Positions 14,814 through 22,632 of a stretch of DNA of 32,155 bases are shown one piece after another (within the stretch, counting starts at the first letter, position 1; every line of letters begins with the position of its first letter). The translations under genes were made by a program, and so were the position numbers. This DNA is from Verrucomicrobiia bacterium (lineage in GTDB: Bacteria; Verrucomicrobiota; Verrucomicrobiia; JABWAM01), in assembly GCA_013360985.1 (NCBI GenBank), contig JABWAM010000003.1, positions 1 to 32,155 of the forward strand, in the 5' to 3' direction. The notes below the pieces were generated by a model. The model searched no databases and was not told the origin of the DNA. It worked only from the letters and a program-made list of their open reading frames with translations.

Positions 14814-15563
14814 TCAATTCTTGCCGAGGCGAGAAATCATGGCGCCCACAAGCGGGGTGGCGGCGGCTTCGAGATCCGAAATCAACCCCTGCACTCGCCC
14901 GCGAAACCAGGAGTAGAAAAACATCGCGAGGATGCCGACCACCAGACCGGCTGCTGTCGCCACCAACGCTTGGGAGACGCCACCGGCGAGGAGCATGGTG
15001 CGCATGGGAGTGGCCTCGCTGGCAATCGAGCCGAACGAACGCAAGATCCCGACAACCGTGCCAAAAAGCCCGAGCATTGGGGCGAGCACGCCGACATCCA
15101 TGAGGTAGACGACCATCTGGGTCAGCGCCGCCGATTGGCGGTTCCCCTCGGATTGGGCCACCTCGCGAATGGCCGCCCCCCCAACGTCGGGATTCTCCAC
15201 GGCGAAGGTCAGCGTTGTCTCGATCACACGCGCGAGAGCTTGCGGCTCACGCCGCGCCGCGTCGGCCAGCCGTCCCCAATCTCCCTTTTGAATGAGGTCT
15301 CCCGCCTGACGGGAAAACTCCGGCGTCGCCACACGCGACGCCCGGAGCGCAAGCAGGTAGTAAAGAATCAACGCCACGGCGATGACGGAGATGACGAGCA
15401 GCGGAATCATCACCCATCCTCCCGCGACGAGAAGCTCCCAGAGACTGAGCTCTGCCGAGACCGGAGCGGACGCGGGAAGCGCGCCTGCCGCGGGCGCGAC
15501 AGTTTGCGCGGCGGCTCGAACCGCCGCCGCGAATGAGAGTAAGGCGATGGGAAGGAATTTCAT
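14814..15563 (-). CDS. exbB: ExbB/TolQ/MotA-family proton channel protein
   Basis: The 249-residue protein starts with a signal-like segment (MKFLPIALLSFAAAVRAAAQ) and an Ala/Pro-rich linker. The first membrane helix follows (GGWVMIPLLVISVIAVALIL), then a cytoplasmic loop, then two helices in the MotA/TolQ/ExbB domain. LAPMLGLFGTVVGILRSF is the family signature and ALVATAAGLVVGILAMFFY the last helix. It makes the pentameric proton channel with ExbD. The cleavable N terminus plus linker is common in long ExbB forms. CCGAGG sits five bases before the ATG as a ribosome site. It diverges from adk with a 110-bp promoter region. Confidence 0.92.
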   Translation of the reverse strand: MKFLPIALLSFAAAVRAAAQTVAPAAGALPASAPVSAELSLWELLVAGGWVMIPLLVISVIAVALILYYLLALRASRVATPEFSRQAGDLIQKGDWGRLADAARREPQALARVIETTLTFAVENPDVGGAAIREVAQSEGNRQSAALTQMVVYLMDVGVLAPMLGLFGTVVGILRSFGSIASEATPMRTMLLAGGVSQALVATAAGLVVGILAMFFYSWFRGRVQGLISDLEAAATPLVGAMISRLGKN

Positions 15564-15624
15564 GGCGACCTCGGAGGCGATTAGAAGCCGGAGCGTCCGC
15601 CGACGCAATGCGTTTCCGCGACTC

Positions 15625-15633
15625 CCATTTGAA
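15625..15633 (+). promoter_or_regulatory. Recurrent CCATTTGAA motif ahead of adk
   Basis: The third CCATTTGAA copy lies 49 bp before the adk ATG, in the exbB-adk divergent spacer. A GGGGGG run at 15661-15667 probably serves as the adk ribosome-binding site. Confidence 0.2.
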
Positions 15634-15673
15634 GATTGCCGGACGGTCTCGCATCGGCTAGGGGGGCATCGCC

Positions 15674-16246
15674 ATGAAATACCAAACCATCCTCCTCTTC
15701 GGAGCGCCGGGTTGCGGCAAGGGAACCCAAGGGAAAATTCTCGGACAGATCCCAGGCTTTTTCCTCCTTTCATGCGGCGACGTCTTTCGAGGGCTCGATT
15801 CCCGATCCAAACTGGGGCAAATTTTTCTCGAATACTCAAGCAAAGGGGAGCTTGTTCCGGATGAGTTCACCGTTCAACTGTGGCAAAACCATGTGGACGC
15901 CCTGGTGCAAGCGAAGCGCTTTTCTCCCGATCGCGACATACTCGTGCTCGACGGCATCCCGCGGAATCTGAATCAGGCGAAGATCATGTCCGATCGCCTT
16001 TGCGTCACGCGCCTTTTCCATCTCGATTGCCCGGACCGCGCCAAGCTCGTGGAACGCCTCAAGCGGCGGGCGTTGAGAGAAAATCGCCTTGATGACGCCA
16101 ACGAAGCGACGATTCGCCATCGGATCGAGGTCTACGAGGCGGAGACGGTGTCCGTCCTCGGCTTTTACGACAAGGATCTGGTCGCGGTCATCGACGGCAC
16201 CCGCTCGCCCCTCGAGGTTGCGCGCGCCGTTCTCGCGCGGCTTTGA
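15674..16246 (+). CDS. adk: Adenylate kinase-family nucleoside monophosphate kinase, short-lid type
   Basis: The 190-residue protein has the P-loop GAPGCGKGTQ (10-19), the AMP-site motif LLSCGDVFRGL and DGIPRN in place of the usual DGFPRT. The lid is short and lacks zinc-finger cysteines (RLKRRALRENRLDDANEATI with the conserved RxDD). It converts ATP and AMP to two ADP in the cytoplasm; a UMP/CMP kinase role is possible for this short form. The SCGD and DGIPR variants differ from the textbook enzyme but keep the charged residues. It stands alone, divergent from exbB. Confidence 0.87.
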   Translation: MKYQTILLFGAPGCGKGTQGKILGQIPGFFLLSCGDVFRGLDSRSKLGQIFLEYSSKGELVPDEFTVQLWQNHVDALVQAKRFSPDRDILVLDGIPRNLNQAKIMSDRLCVTRLFHLDCPDRAKLVERLKRRALRENRLDDANEATIRHRIEVYEAETVSVLGFYDKDLVAVIDGTRSPLEVARAVLARL

Positions 16247-16325
16247 CGCCGTTGGAAGCTCCCCCGCCCTGCCGCCGAGGCGCGCGGCCGCATCGGCGGC
16301 AAGCGTTTGTCGGGGGGGAGGAAGG

Positions 16326-16345
16326 TCGGATTCCCTATTGAATCC
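16326..16345. repeat. Perfect inverted repeat upstream of the cupin gene
   Basis: CGGATTC and GAATCCG are exact inverted copies separated by CCTATT, ending 51 bp before the cupin ATG. Its size and symmetry suit a small operator or a hairpin in the leader. The 150-bp spacer holds no gene. Confidence 0.35.
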
Positions 16346-16396
16346 GCAAGCCGCGCGAGAGTTGCCTTCCGGGCGCGATTTTGGGAGAAAGGTCCG

Positions 16397-16855
16397 ATGA
16401 TTCAAGGCGTTGACATCAAGGAACTCGCCACGCACGCCGACGAACGCGGCTTTTTTCGCGAGATCATTCGCGCCACGGATCCCTTCTTTGCCGGCGCCTT
16501 CGGCCAGTGGAGCCATTCCATGATGCACCACGGCGTCGTCAAGGCGTGGCATATCCATCGGATTCAGACGGATTGGTGGTATGTGGCGACCGGCCTCCTC
16601 AAAGTCGCCTTGCACGACCTTCGCGAAAGTTCCGCCACGCGCGGCCAGACGATGGAATTGCTGATGGGCGAGCATCAGCCGCCGCATGTCGTCAAAATCC
16701 CGTCGGGCGTGGCCCATGGCTGCCGGGTAATCAGCGCGCCGGCACACCTCTTTTACCTCACCTCGAAGGAATACGATCCGTCGGACGAGGGGCGGATCCC
16801 GCACGACGACCCAAAAATCGGTTACGACTGGCTCAAGCCTTCGAAGATCGGCTGA
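16397..16855 (+). CDS. RmlC-like cupin, dTDP-4-dehydrorhamnose 3,5-epimerase-related
   Basis: The 152-residue protein shows ADERGFFREIIRATD at the N terminus, as in RmlC relatives. The cupin core is VVKAWHIHRIQTDWWYVATG, carrying an H-x-H pair, followed by LLKVALHDLRE. The second strand set is VKIPSGVAHGCRVISAPAHLFYLTSKEYDPSDEGRIPHDDP, written here as one region rather than a motif. RmlC itself is nearer 180 residues, so this is a short member that may epimerise or isomerise a different keto-sugar. The ATG at 16397 has GGGAGAAAGG four bases upstream as a ribosome site. It is the only plus-strand gene here and its end overlaps the convergent wecB by 23 bp. Confidence 0.8.
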   Translation: MIQGVDIKELATHADERGFFREIIRATDPFFAGAFGQWSHSMMHHGVVKAWHIHRIQTDWWYVATGLLKVALHDLRESSATRGQTMELLMGEHQPPHVVKIPSGVAHGCRVISAPAHLFYLTSKEYDPSDEGRIPHDDPKIGYDWLKPSKIG

Positions 16856-17945
16856 TCGCCTGCGCGCGCAGAATCCTCAGGATGCGCCGCGACGCCCCGA
16901 AATTCAGCGGCGCCACGCGCGTCGCCACCCGCGCGCGAAACGCGGAGGAGTCCATGAGGCGCTCGGCGGCGAGGCAGATCGCCGCAGGATGCGTGCCGAC
17001 CAGAAAATTCTTTCCTGCCTTCACGAGGCGCGTCCATTCGGTCTCCTCGCGGAGAATGAGGCAGGGCGTATTCACCACCGCCGCCTCCTCCTGAATCCCG
17101 CCCGAGTCGCTCAACACGAACATCGCCTCGCGCATGAGCGCCACGAAATCGAGGTTTCCGAGAGGATCGAGCGCGCGGATCCTCTTCGCCAAACGGATTC
17201 CATGCCGCTTCAGAACGCCTCGGGTCCGCGGATGCACGGGGAACAGAACCGGTAGACGCGTCGAAATCCGCTTCAGCGCCTCCATGAGTCGGAGGCAGCG
17301 CGCGGGGTCGTCCGTATTTTCCGCCCGATGGATCGTCGCCAATGCAAACCCTCCGCTCCGCACGCCAAATCGCCGCAGGCGTTCCTTACCGGCGAGACGC
17401 ATGGTGCGCCGCACGGCGTCCAGCCCGGTGTTGCCGACCAGATGGACTTTCGGAGCGCGAATCCCTTCCTCGCGCAGATGCCGCACCGCCTCGGCGTCCG
17501 GAGCGAAGAGGAGGTCGGAAACGTGGTCCACGAGGACGCGGTTGATCTCCTCGGGCATCGCGCGGTTGAAGGAGCGGCATCCGGCCTCGATATGCGCGAT
17601 GCGGATTCCTCGTTTTGCGGCCACGAGCGCGCCGGCGAGAGTGGAGTTGGTGTCCCCGAGCACCATCACCCACTCCGGCGCGAACCGCGTCAGGATCGGC
17701 TCCAGCCGTTCGAGCATCCGCGCGGTCTGCGCGCCCTGACCGCCCGATCCCACCTTCAGAAAATCATCCGGCGTCCGAAGTCGCAACTCGCGGAAGAACA
17801 CGCGGTCCATGTTCTCGTCGTAATGCTGCCCGGTATGCACGAGGCGGTGACGGAAGGCCCGATCCAAGAGCGGCAGGATCGGCGAGAACTTGACGATTTC
17901 CGGCCGCGTGCCGAGCACGCTGAGGATGCGGGGTCGGCGTCTCAT
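16833..17945 (-). CDS. wecB: UDP-N-acetylglucosamine 2-epimerase (non-hydrolysing)
   Basis: The 370-residue, full-length protein has VLGTRPEIVKFSPIL at the N terminus, HTGQHYDENM, GDTNSTLAGALVAAKRGI, HIEAGCRSFNRAMPEEINR, HRAENTD and SDSGGIQEEA with the UDP-binding glutamate. These are the classic WecB/MnaA motifs. It interconverts UDP-GlcNAc and UDP-ManNAc, feeding ManNAc or ManNAcA into surface glycan. No UDP-ManNAc dehydrogenase (WecC) is adjacent. The ATG overlaps the GT2 stop (ATGA), making it the last gene of the long minus-strand train. Confidence 0.95.
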   Translation of the reverse strand: MRRRPRILSVLGTRPEIVKFSPILPLLDRAFRHRLVHTGQHYDENMDRVFFRELRLRTPDDFLKVGSGGQGAQTARMLERLEPILTRFAPEWVMVLGDTNSTLAGALVAAKRGIRIAHIEAGCRSFNRAMPEEINRVLVDHVSDLLFAPDAEAVRHLREEGIRAPKVHLVGNTGLDAVRRTMRLAGKERLRRFGVRSGGFALATIHRAENTDDPARCLRLMEALKRISTRLPVLFPVHPRTRGVLKRHGIRLAKRIRALDPLGNLDFVALMREAMFVLSDSGGIQEEAAVVNTPCLILREETEWTRLVKAGKNFLVGTHPAAICLAAERLMDSSAFRARVATRVAPLNFGASRRILRILRAQAISRSSKA

Positions 17946-18670
17946 GGAAGAAAGCTGCCGGGGCGAAAGAGCAAACGCGCGAGCAAATGGAGATGCGCCC
18001 GGATCACCTTGACCGTCTTCATTTTCGATTCGCCGAAGCGGCGGACCGTGAGGGTCGCCGGCGTCTCGGCAACGCGCAGGTCTTGCGTGAGCGCCTTGAG
18101 CATCATTTCGGCGAGGCAGGTGAAGTCGACCGCCGGAGAAGCGATTTGCGACACGATCTCCCGACGGTAAACGCGCGCGAGCGCTGTAAAGGTGTAGATT
18201 CGCTTTCGGAGGATCAGACGATACATCGCCGTCAGAGAACGGCTGAGGAACATCCGATAGACCGGAACACCCTCGACGCGGCCCCGGGGATGGTAGGGCG
18301 ACACCGTGACGAGATCGGCCCCCTGCTCCATTTCCGCCAACATAGGTTCGAGGAGCGACGGATCATAGGTGCAATCGCTGTCGAGATTGGCGATCCATTC
18401 CCCTTGCGTTTCGGCCACCCCGGTGCGTACGGCGGCGCCGAGGTTCATGTTGCGCGCATGACGGACCACGCGCGTCCGGGGCCGCGATCCGAACGCCTCG
18501 CAGAGAAGGAGGTAGGTGTTGTCCCGACTCCCGTCATCCACAAACAGGAGATCCACCTCGCGTCCCGTCGCGGCGACGCGGTCGAGCACGGGGAGGAGGC
18601 GCTCTTTGAGTTGAGGGATGCCGTCCGCCTCGTTGTAGCACGGCACCACCACGCTCAGTGTGGCGGGCAT
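17942..18670 (-). CDS. Family 2 glycosyltransferase, soluble DPM1-like
   Basis: The 242-residue protein starts LSVVVPCYNEADGIPQL, with LLFVDDGSRDNTYLLL, ANLDSDCTYDP in the DxD position and RRFGESKMKTVKVI, the polyprenyl-phosphate transferase signature. Unlike the GT2 at 936-1883 it lacks C-terminal membrane helices and ends soon after a short hydrophobic patch (LHLLARLLF). It probably transfers a sugar to undecaprenyl phosphate or a nascent glycan. It follows the WbpD-like acetyltransferase by 4 bp and is coupled to wecB by ATGA. Confidence 0.87.
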   Translation of the reverse strand: MPATLSVVVPCYNEADGIPQLKERLLPVLDRVAATGREVDLLFVDDGSRDNTYLLLCEAFGSRPRTRVVRHARNMNLGAAVRTGVAETQGEWIANLDSDCTYDPSLLEPMLAEMEQGADLVTVSPYHPRGRVEGVPVYRMFLSRSLTAMYRLILRKRIYTFTALARVYRREIVSQIASPAVDFTCLAEMMLKALTQDLRVAETPATLTVRRFGESKMKTVKVIRAHLHLLARLLFRPGSFLP

Positions 18671-18674
18671 GGAA

Positions 18675-19250
18675 TCAATCCACCGGCTCGAACTTGACGC
18701 GCAGCTTTTCGTGCGTCCTTTCGCACTTGAACACGAGATAATCGGCCTCGGCCTGGACGGACGTCATCTCAAACCCGCTCCGGCTGACGAAACCTTTGAG
18801 GCGGGCTGGGTTCCCGATGTAAAGCCCGTAAGGAAGCGTATCCACCGTGATCACGGCGCCTGCGGCGATCATGCAATATTCCCCGAGCGTGATTCCGCAC
18901 ATCACCGTCGCGTTCGCGCCGACGGAGCACCCGCGGCGCAGGAGCGTCGGCACGACCTCCCAGTCTTTCGTGAAGGCGCGCGGGCGAAAGTCGTTGGTGA
19001 AGGTGGAATGCGGTCCGACGAAGACCTCGTCTTCGAGAGTGACGCCTTTGTAGATGGAAACGCCGTTCTGGATTTTGACTCCGTCACCAATCACCACGCC
19101 GGTGTCAATATAGACGTCCTTGCTGATGATGCAGTTTCTCCCGATCTTCGAGCCTTCGCGCACCTGCGCTTGGTTCCAGATCTTTGTCCCCTCTCCGATC
19201 TCGGCCTGGGGCGCCACTTCAGCGGAGGGATGGATATACACCTTGTTCAT
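18675..19250 (-). CDS. WbpD-like nucleotide-sugar N-acetyltransferase, copy 2
   Basis: The 191-residue protein is a left-handed beta-helix: EIGEGTKIWNQAQVREGSKI, VVIGDGVKIQNGVSIYKGV, FVGPHSTFTNDFRPRA and GANATVMCGITLGEYCMIAAG (abbreviated by eye). The FTNDFRPR loop is that of WbpD/FdtC enzymes. The C-terminal tail from about residue 165 (MTSVQAEADYLVFKCER) extends beyond the helix and is absent from copy 1. It should acetylate an amino sugar with acetyl-CoA. Unlike copy 1, no oxidoreductase or aminotransferase is next to it; the neighbours are SDR enzymes, a GT2 and wecB. Confidence 0.88.
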   Translation of the reverse strand: MNKVYIHPSAEVAPQAEIGEGTKIWNQAQVREGSKIGRNCIISKDVYIDTGVVIGDGVKIQNGVSIYKGVTLEDEVFVGPHSTFTNDFRPRAFTKDWEVVPTLLRRGCSVGANATVMCGITLGEYCMIAAGAVITVDTLPYGLYIGNPARLKGFVSRSGFEMTSVQAEADYLVFKCERTHEKLRVKFEPVD

Positions 19251-19256
19251 GCGCGG

Positions 19257-20192
19257 TCACTTTGCCGAAGAGGAGGGGTTCCGACAAGCATGGAGTCGCG
19301 CCCTTTCGGCTCGAAGCGTCTGCCGAAGTCCGTCGTCAAAATTCTGACGGGGAAAAAAATCCAGCAGCGCCTGCGCGCGGCGCGTCGCCGCCCGCATCCT
19401 TCGGAGGCGCCCCGCGCCGGAACGAATCTTTGGATGCGCGCGATGCCCTGCCCACGCGCCAATTTTCCGGGCCGCCGCGAGCAGGCGCGTTTCACATCCC
19501 GATCCGATGTTGATGACGCCGGAGGCCTCTTCCCGGTTGATCGCCGCGGCGAGGGCTTGCGCGGCATCTTGGACGTGAAGGAAATCGCGGGAGTTCTTCG
19601 GAGAACGGTCGATGGCCACCGCTTCTCCCGCGAGGATACGGCGCGCGAAAAGATTGAGCACGGTTTCGCGCGGACGCCCGTCCACCGCTTCTCCGTAGAG
19701 GTTGAAAAAACGCAGGACGCAAGCGGATGCCGCATGTCGGAGGACCAGAATTTCCGCGCAAGCCTTGAGAAAGCCGTAGATCGAGAGCGGACTCAAAGGA
19801 TCGCTTTCACGCACCGGCAGCCGCGGCGGATCACCATAAACTTCCGAACTGGAAGCAAAAATCACGCGTTTCACGCCCGCGCGGCGCGCGGCATCCAGCA
19901 GACGGCGCGTTCCGTCCAGAATGACCGCGGCGGCCGCGGCGGGGTCGCGCTCGCATTCCAGGAGCGAGGCCGTGGCGAGATGAATCACCGCGCGGCATCC
20001 CTTGAGGGAACGCTCCCATTTTCCCTTCCGACAAAGATCGCCTTGGATCCATCGCACGCGATCGCCGCGTCGGCGGGAAGGCGTGCGGGCCAAACAGCGC
20101 AAGCGCCACCTTCTCCGTCGCGCCTCGCGCAGAAAATGCCCTCCGACGTAACCGCTCGCGCCCGTAACGAACAGAGGAGCCTTCGCCGGCAT
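19257..20192 (-). CDS. Extended-SDR sugar epimerase/reductase
   Basis: The 311-residue protein has the nucleotide-binding motif VTGASGYVGGHF (9-20), CLARTPSRRRG after strand 2, IHLATAS, FASSSEVYG with the catalytic Ser, and SIYGFLKACAE with Y139 and K143. LRFFNLYGE and RDFLHVQDAAQAL are C-terminal sugar-enzyme features. The arginines after strand 2, where NAD-dependent SDRs usually have an acid, suggest NADP(H) use. It could be a 4-ketoreductase or epimerase. The ATG at 20192 is chosen because residues upstream run into the next SDR gene; the gap is 14 bp. Its C-terminal 60 residues are very Arg/Ala-rich. Confidence 0.82.
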   Translation of the reverse strand: MPAKAPLFVTGASGYVGGHFLREARRRRWRLRCLARTPSRRRGDRVRWIQGDLCRKGKWERSLKGCRAVIHLATASLLECERDPAAAAAVILDGTRRLLDAARRAGVKRVIFASSSEVYGDPPRLPVRESDPLSPLSIYGFLKACAEILVLRHAASACVLRFFNLYGEAVDGRPRETVLNLFARRILAGEAVAIDRSPKNSRDFLHVQDAAQALAAAINREEASGVINIGSGCETRLLAAARKIGAWAGHRAHPKIRSGAGRLRRMRAATRRAQALLDFFPRQNFDDGLRQTLRAERARLHACRNPSSSAK

Positions 20193-20206
20193 CGCCGAAG
20201 CTCCTC

Positions 20207-21184
20207 TCAGAGCAGACGCTCCGGGTGTTGCTGATACCATCGCACGGTGCGCGCGATCCCTTCCTTCCATTCGACTTCGGGACGGAATCCGAGAAGCTTC
20301 ACGGCCTTTTCGGTCGCGGCGCAATGACGCCGCACGTCGGCGGGCCGCGCGGGCTCGAAGCGCGGCGCCGGGCGCCATCCCATCAACCGGCTCACTTCCT
20401 CGACGATTTCGATTACGCGCAGTTCGGCGCCGCTGGCCAGATTGACCGTCTGCCCGGCCACCGACTCTTCCTCATAGAGACGAACCAAACCGCGTGCGGT
20501 ATCGGTCGCGTAAAGATAGTCGCGCGTCTGCTGTCCGTCGCCGAAGATCACCGGCGTCTCCTTTCGCAAAATCCGTTGAATGATCCGCGGGATGATCCCC
20601 GAGAAATCGCGCCCGTTTTGCCGCGGACCATAGTTGTTGAAGGGCCGGCCGATCGTCATATCGATCTGGAACGTCCTCCGATAGGACTCGACGAACAGCG
20701 CCGCGGCGGCCTTTGCGGCGGCATACGGCGTCTCGGCCTTGAAGGGATGCTCCTCATCCATGGGCGCCTTTTGGGCGGTCCCGTAAGCTTCCGAAGAAGA
20801 GCAGTGGATCAGCGTGCGAAAGGCGCCCTGGCGACACAGTTCGCAAACGTTCAACGCGAGCTTGCAGATCACCTCCGACGCCCAGAGCGGACGATCGAGC
20901 GATGCGGGGAGCGGGATCGTCGCCAGATCGAAGACCACGTCGATGCCCCGTCCGTCAAAGAGGCGGCGGAACCCGTCGAAGTCGGCTGCGTTCTGTTCGA
21001 CAATCTCGAGAGAGGGATAGCGCTGCTTCGCCTCGATCAGATTGTCGCGATTGCCCAGAAAAAAATCGTCCACGACCACGAGGCGCGCGGGTTCGCGCGC
21101 GGCGAGGACGTCCACCAGGTGGCTGCCGATGAAGCCGGCGCCGCCGGTCACCATGATTCGTTTTCCCGAGAGCGTTCGCGTCAT
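20207..21184 (-). CDS. Extended-SDR NDP-sugar dehydratase/epimerase/decarboxylase
   Basis: The 325-residue protein has VTGGAGFIGSHL (12-23), VVDDFFLGN with the NAD-selecting aspartate, FDLATIPLPASLDRP, HCSSSEAYG and YAAAKAAA with Y154 and K158. GRPFNNYGPRQ and RDYLYATDTARGL resemble UDP-glucose 4-epimerases, UDP-xylose synthases and 4,6-dehydratases; no feature decides among them. The ATG overlaps the gatB stop by ATGA, so its translation is probably coupled to that of GatB. This is the first sugar gene downstream of the amidotransferase genes. Confidence 0.87.
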   Translation of the reverse strand: MTRTLSGKRIMVTGGAGFIGSHLVDVLAAREPARLVVVDDFFLGNRDNLIEAKQRYPSLEIVEQNAADFDGFRRLFDGRGIDVVFDLATIPLPASLDRPLWASEVICKLALNVCELCRQGAFRTLIHCSSSEAYGTAQKAPMDEEHPFKAETPYAAAKAAAALFVESYRRTFQIDMTIGRPFNNYGPRQNGRDFSGIIPRIIQRILRKETPVIFGDGQQTRDYLYATDTARGLVRLYEEESVAGQTVNLASGAELRVIEIVEEVSRLMGWRPAPRFEPARPADVRRHCAATEKAVKLLGFRPEVEWKEGIARTVRWYQQHPERLL

Positions 21185-22632
21185 ATTCCAAGCTTCTCTT
21201 TCAGAGCGGCGTTGACCATCGCAGGATTCGCTTTGCCTTGCGAGCGCTTCATGACCTGCCCAACCAGATTGCCGACCGCTTTCACGTTGCCCTCGCGGAT
21301 CTGCGCGACCATCGCGGCATTGACCGCGAGCACCTCGTCACAGAGCTTTCCGATGGCGTCCGTGTCGCTTACCTGCTCCATGCCGCGCTCCACCACAATC
21401 TCGTCCGCCGCGCGCCCCGAGCGAAACATTTCGGCGAAGACCTCCTTCGCCTGGCTGCTGCTGATCCTTCCGGCGTCGGCCAGATCCACGAGGGCCCCGA
21501 GCGCCTCCGGCGCAATCGGGCTTTCGACAAGGGGCTTCCCCGCCGCGCCGAGCTCGCGGAGCAGATCGTTGACGACGAAGTTGGCGACTCCGTTCGCGTT
21601 CTTCGTCGTCGCGGCGGCCTTCTCGAACCAGTCGGCGAGCTCCCGATCGGCGACGAGCACCTCCGCATTGGATTCCCCCACCCCGAGCCGCCGCATCAAC
21701 CGCTCCTTGCGCGCGACGGGAAGCTCGGGAACGGCGCGACGCACTTCGTCGATCCACGAGTCCACGACCACCGGTAAGAGATCCGGCTCAGGAAAGTAAC
21801 GGTAGTCGTGCGCCATTTCCTTGCTGCGCATCCCGAAGGTCGCCCCGGCGGCTTCATCCCAGCGGCGGGTCTCCTGCGCGATGCGTCCGCCGTTCCGCGC
21901 GACGTCCATCTGGCGTTCGATCTCGTGGGCCAGCGCGCGCCGCACGCCGCTGATCGAGTTCATATTCTTGATCTCGACCTTGGCGCCGAGCTCCTCCTGG
22001 TCCACCGGACGAACGGAAACGTTGCAATCGCAGCGCAACTGCCCCTTCTCCATGTCGGCGTCGCTGACGCCTCCGTAGAGCAGCACGAGGCGCAGAGTGG
22101 ACAAGAAGGCGAAGGCCTCCTCGGGACTGCGGAGATCCGGCTGCGTGACGATCTCCATGAGCGGCGCGCCGGCGCGATTGAAGTCCACGCCGGTCGCCGC
22201 TTCGAAATGGAAGGATTTGGCGACGTCCTCCTCGAGATGGATGCGGACCAGGCGGATCCGCCGCGACTCTTCCACCGTCTTTTGGGCGTCCTTGGGATAG
22301 TTCTCGCGGGGGAGAACCAGCTCGCCGCCCACACAGATCGGCAGGTCGTACTGCGAGATCTGATAATTCTTCGACACGTCCGGGTAGAAATAGTTTTTGC
22401 GGTCAAACTTGCATCGCGGGGCGATGGCGCCCCCGAGCATCAAGCCGGTGAGCGCCGTCAGGCGCAACGCCTCGAAGTTCGGCGACGGCAACGCGCCGGG
22501 CAGCCCCAGGCAGACGGGACACGTCTGCGTGTTCGGAGGCGCTCCGAAGGTATTCGCGCAGGCGCAAAACATCTTGGTCCGCGTCCGGAGTTGGACGTGG
22601 ACCTCAAGGCCGATGACCGCCTCGTAGTTCAT
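21181..22632 (-). CDS. gatB: Asp-tRNA(Asn)/Glu-tRNA(Gln) amidotransferase subunit B
   Basis: The 483-residue, full-length protein starts YEAVIGLEVHVQLRTRTKMF. CACANTFGAPPNTQTCPVCLG contains the cysteines of the GatB zinc site, and KNYFYPDVSKNYQISQYD, FNRAGAPLMEIVT and LRCDCNVSV are family signatures. The helical and YqeY tail ends LVGQVMKRSQGKANP. GatB binds the mischarged tRNA and phosphorylates it with ATP before amide transfer. The ATG overlaps the gatA stop (ATGA), and its own stop overlaps the start of the SDR gene. Confidence 0.97.
   Translation of the reverse strand: MNYEAVIGLEVHVQLRTRTKMFCACANTFGAPPNTQTCPVCLGLPGALPSPNFEALRLTALTGLMLGGAIAPRCKFDRKNYFYPDVSKNYQISQYDLPICVGGELVLPRENYPKDAQKTVEESRRIRLVRIHLEEDVAKSFHFEAATGVDFNRAGAPLMEIVTQPDLRSPEEAFAFLSTLRLVLLYGGVSDADMEKGQLRCDCNVSVRPVDQEELGAKVEIKNMNSISGVRRALAHEIERQMDVARNGGRIAQETRRWDEAAGATFGMRSKEMAHDYRYFPEPDLLPVVVDSWIDEVRRAVPELPVARKERLMRRLGVGESNAEVLVADRELADWFEKAAATTKNANGVANFVVNDLLRELGAAGKPLVESPIAPEALGALVDLADAGRISSSQAKEVFAEMFRSGRAADEIVVERGMEQVSDTDAIGKLCDEVLAVNAAMVAQIREGNVKAVGNLVGQVMKRSQGKANPAMVNAALKEKLGI

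Noticed and set aside
18660..20234. 524-codon plus-strand open frame
   Set aside because: It is antisense to the acetyltransferase and SDR genes, whose motifs are intact; the translation is Arg/His/Gly-rich without motifs.
20225..21799. 524-codon plus-strand open frame
   Set aside because: It is antisense to an SDR gene and the end of gatB; such shadows are expected in G+C-rich DNA.
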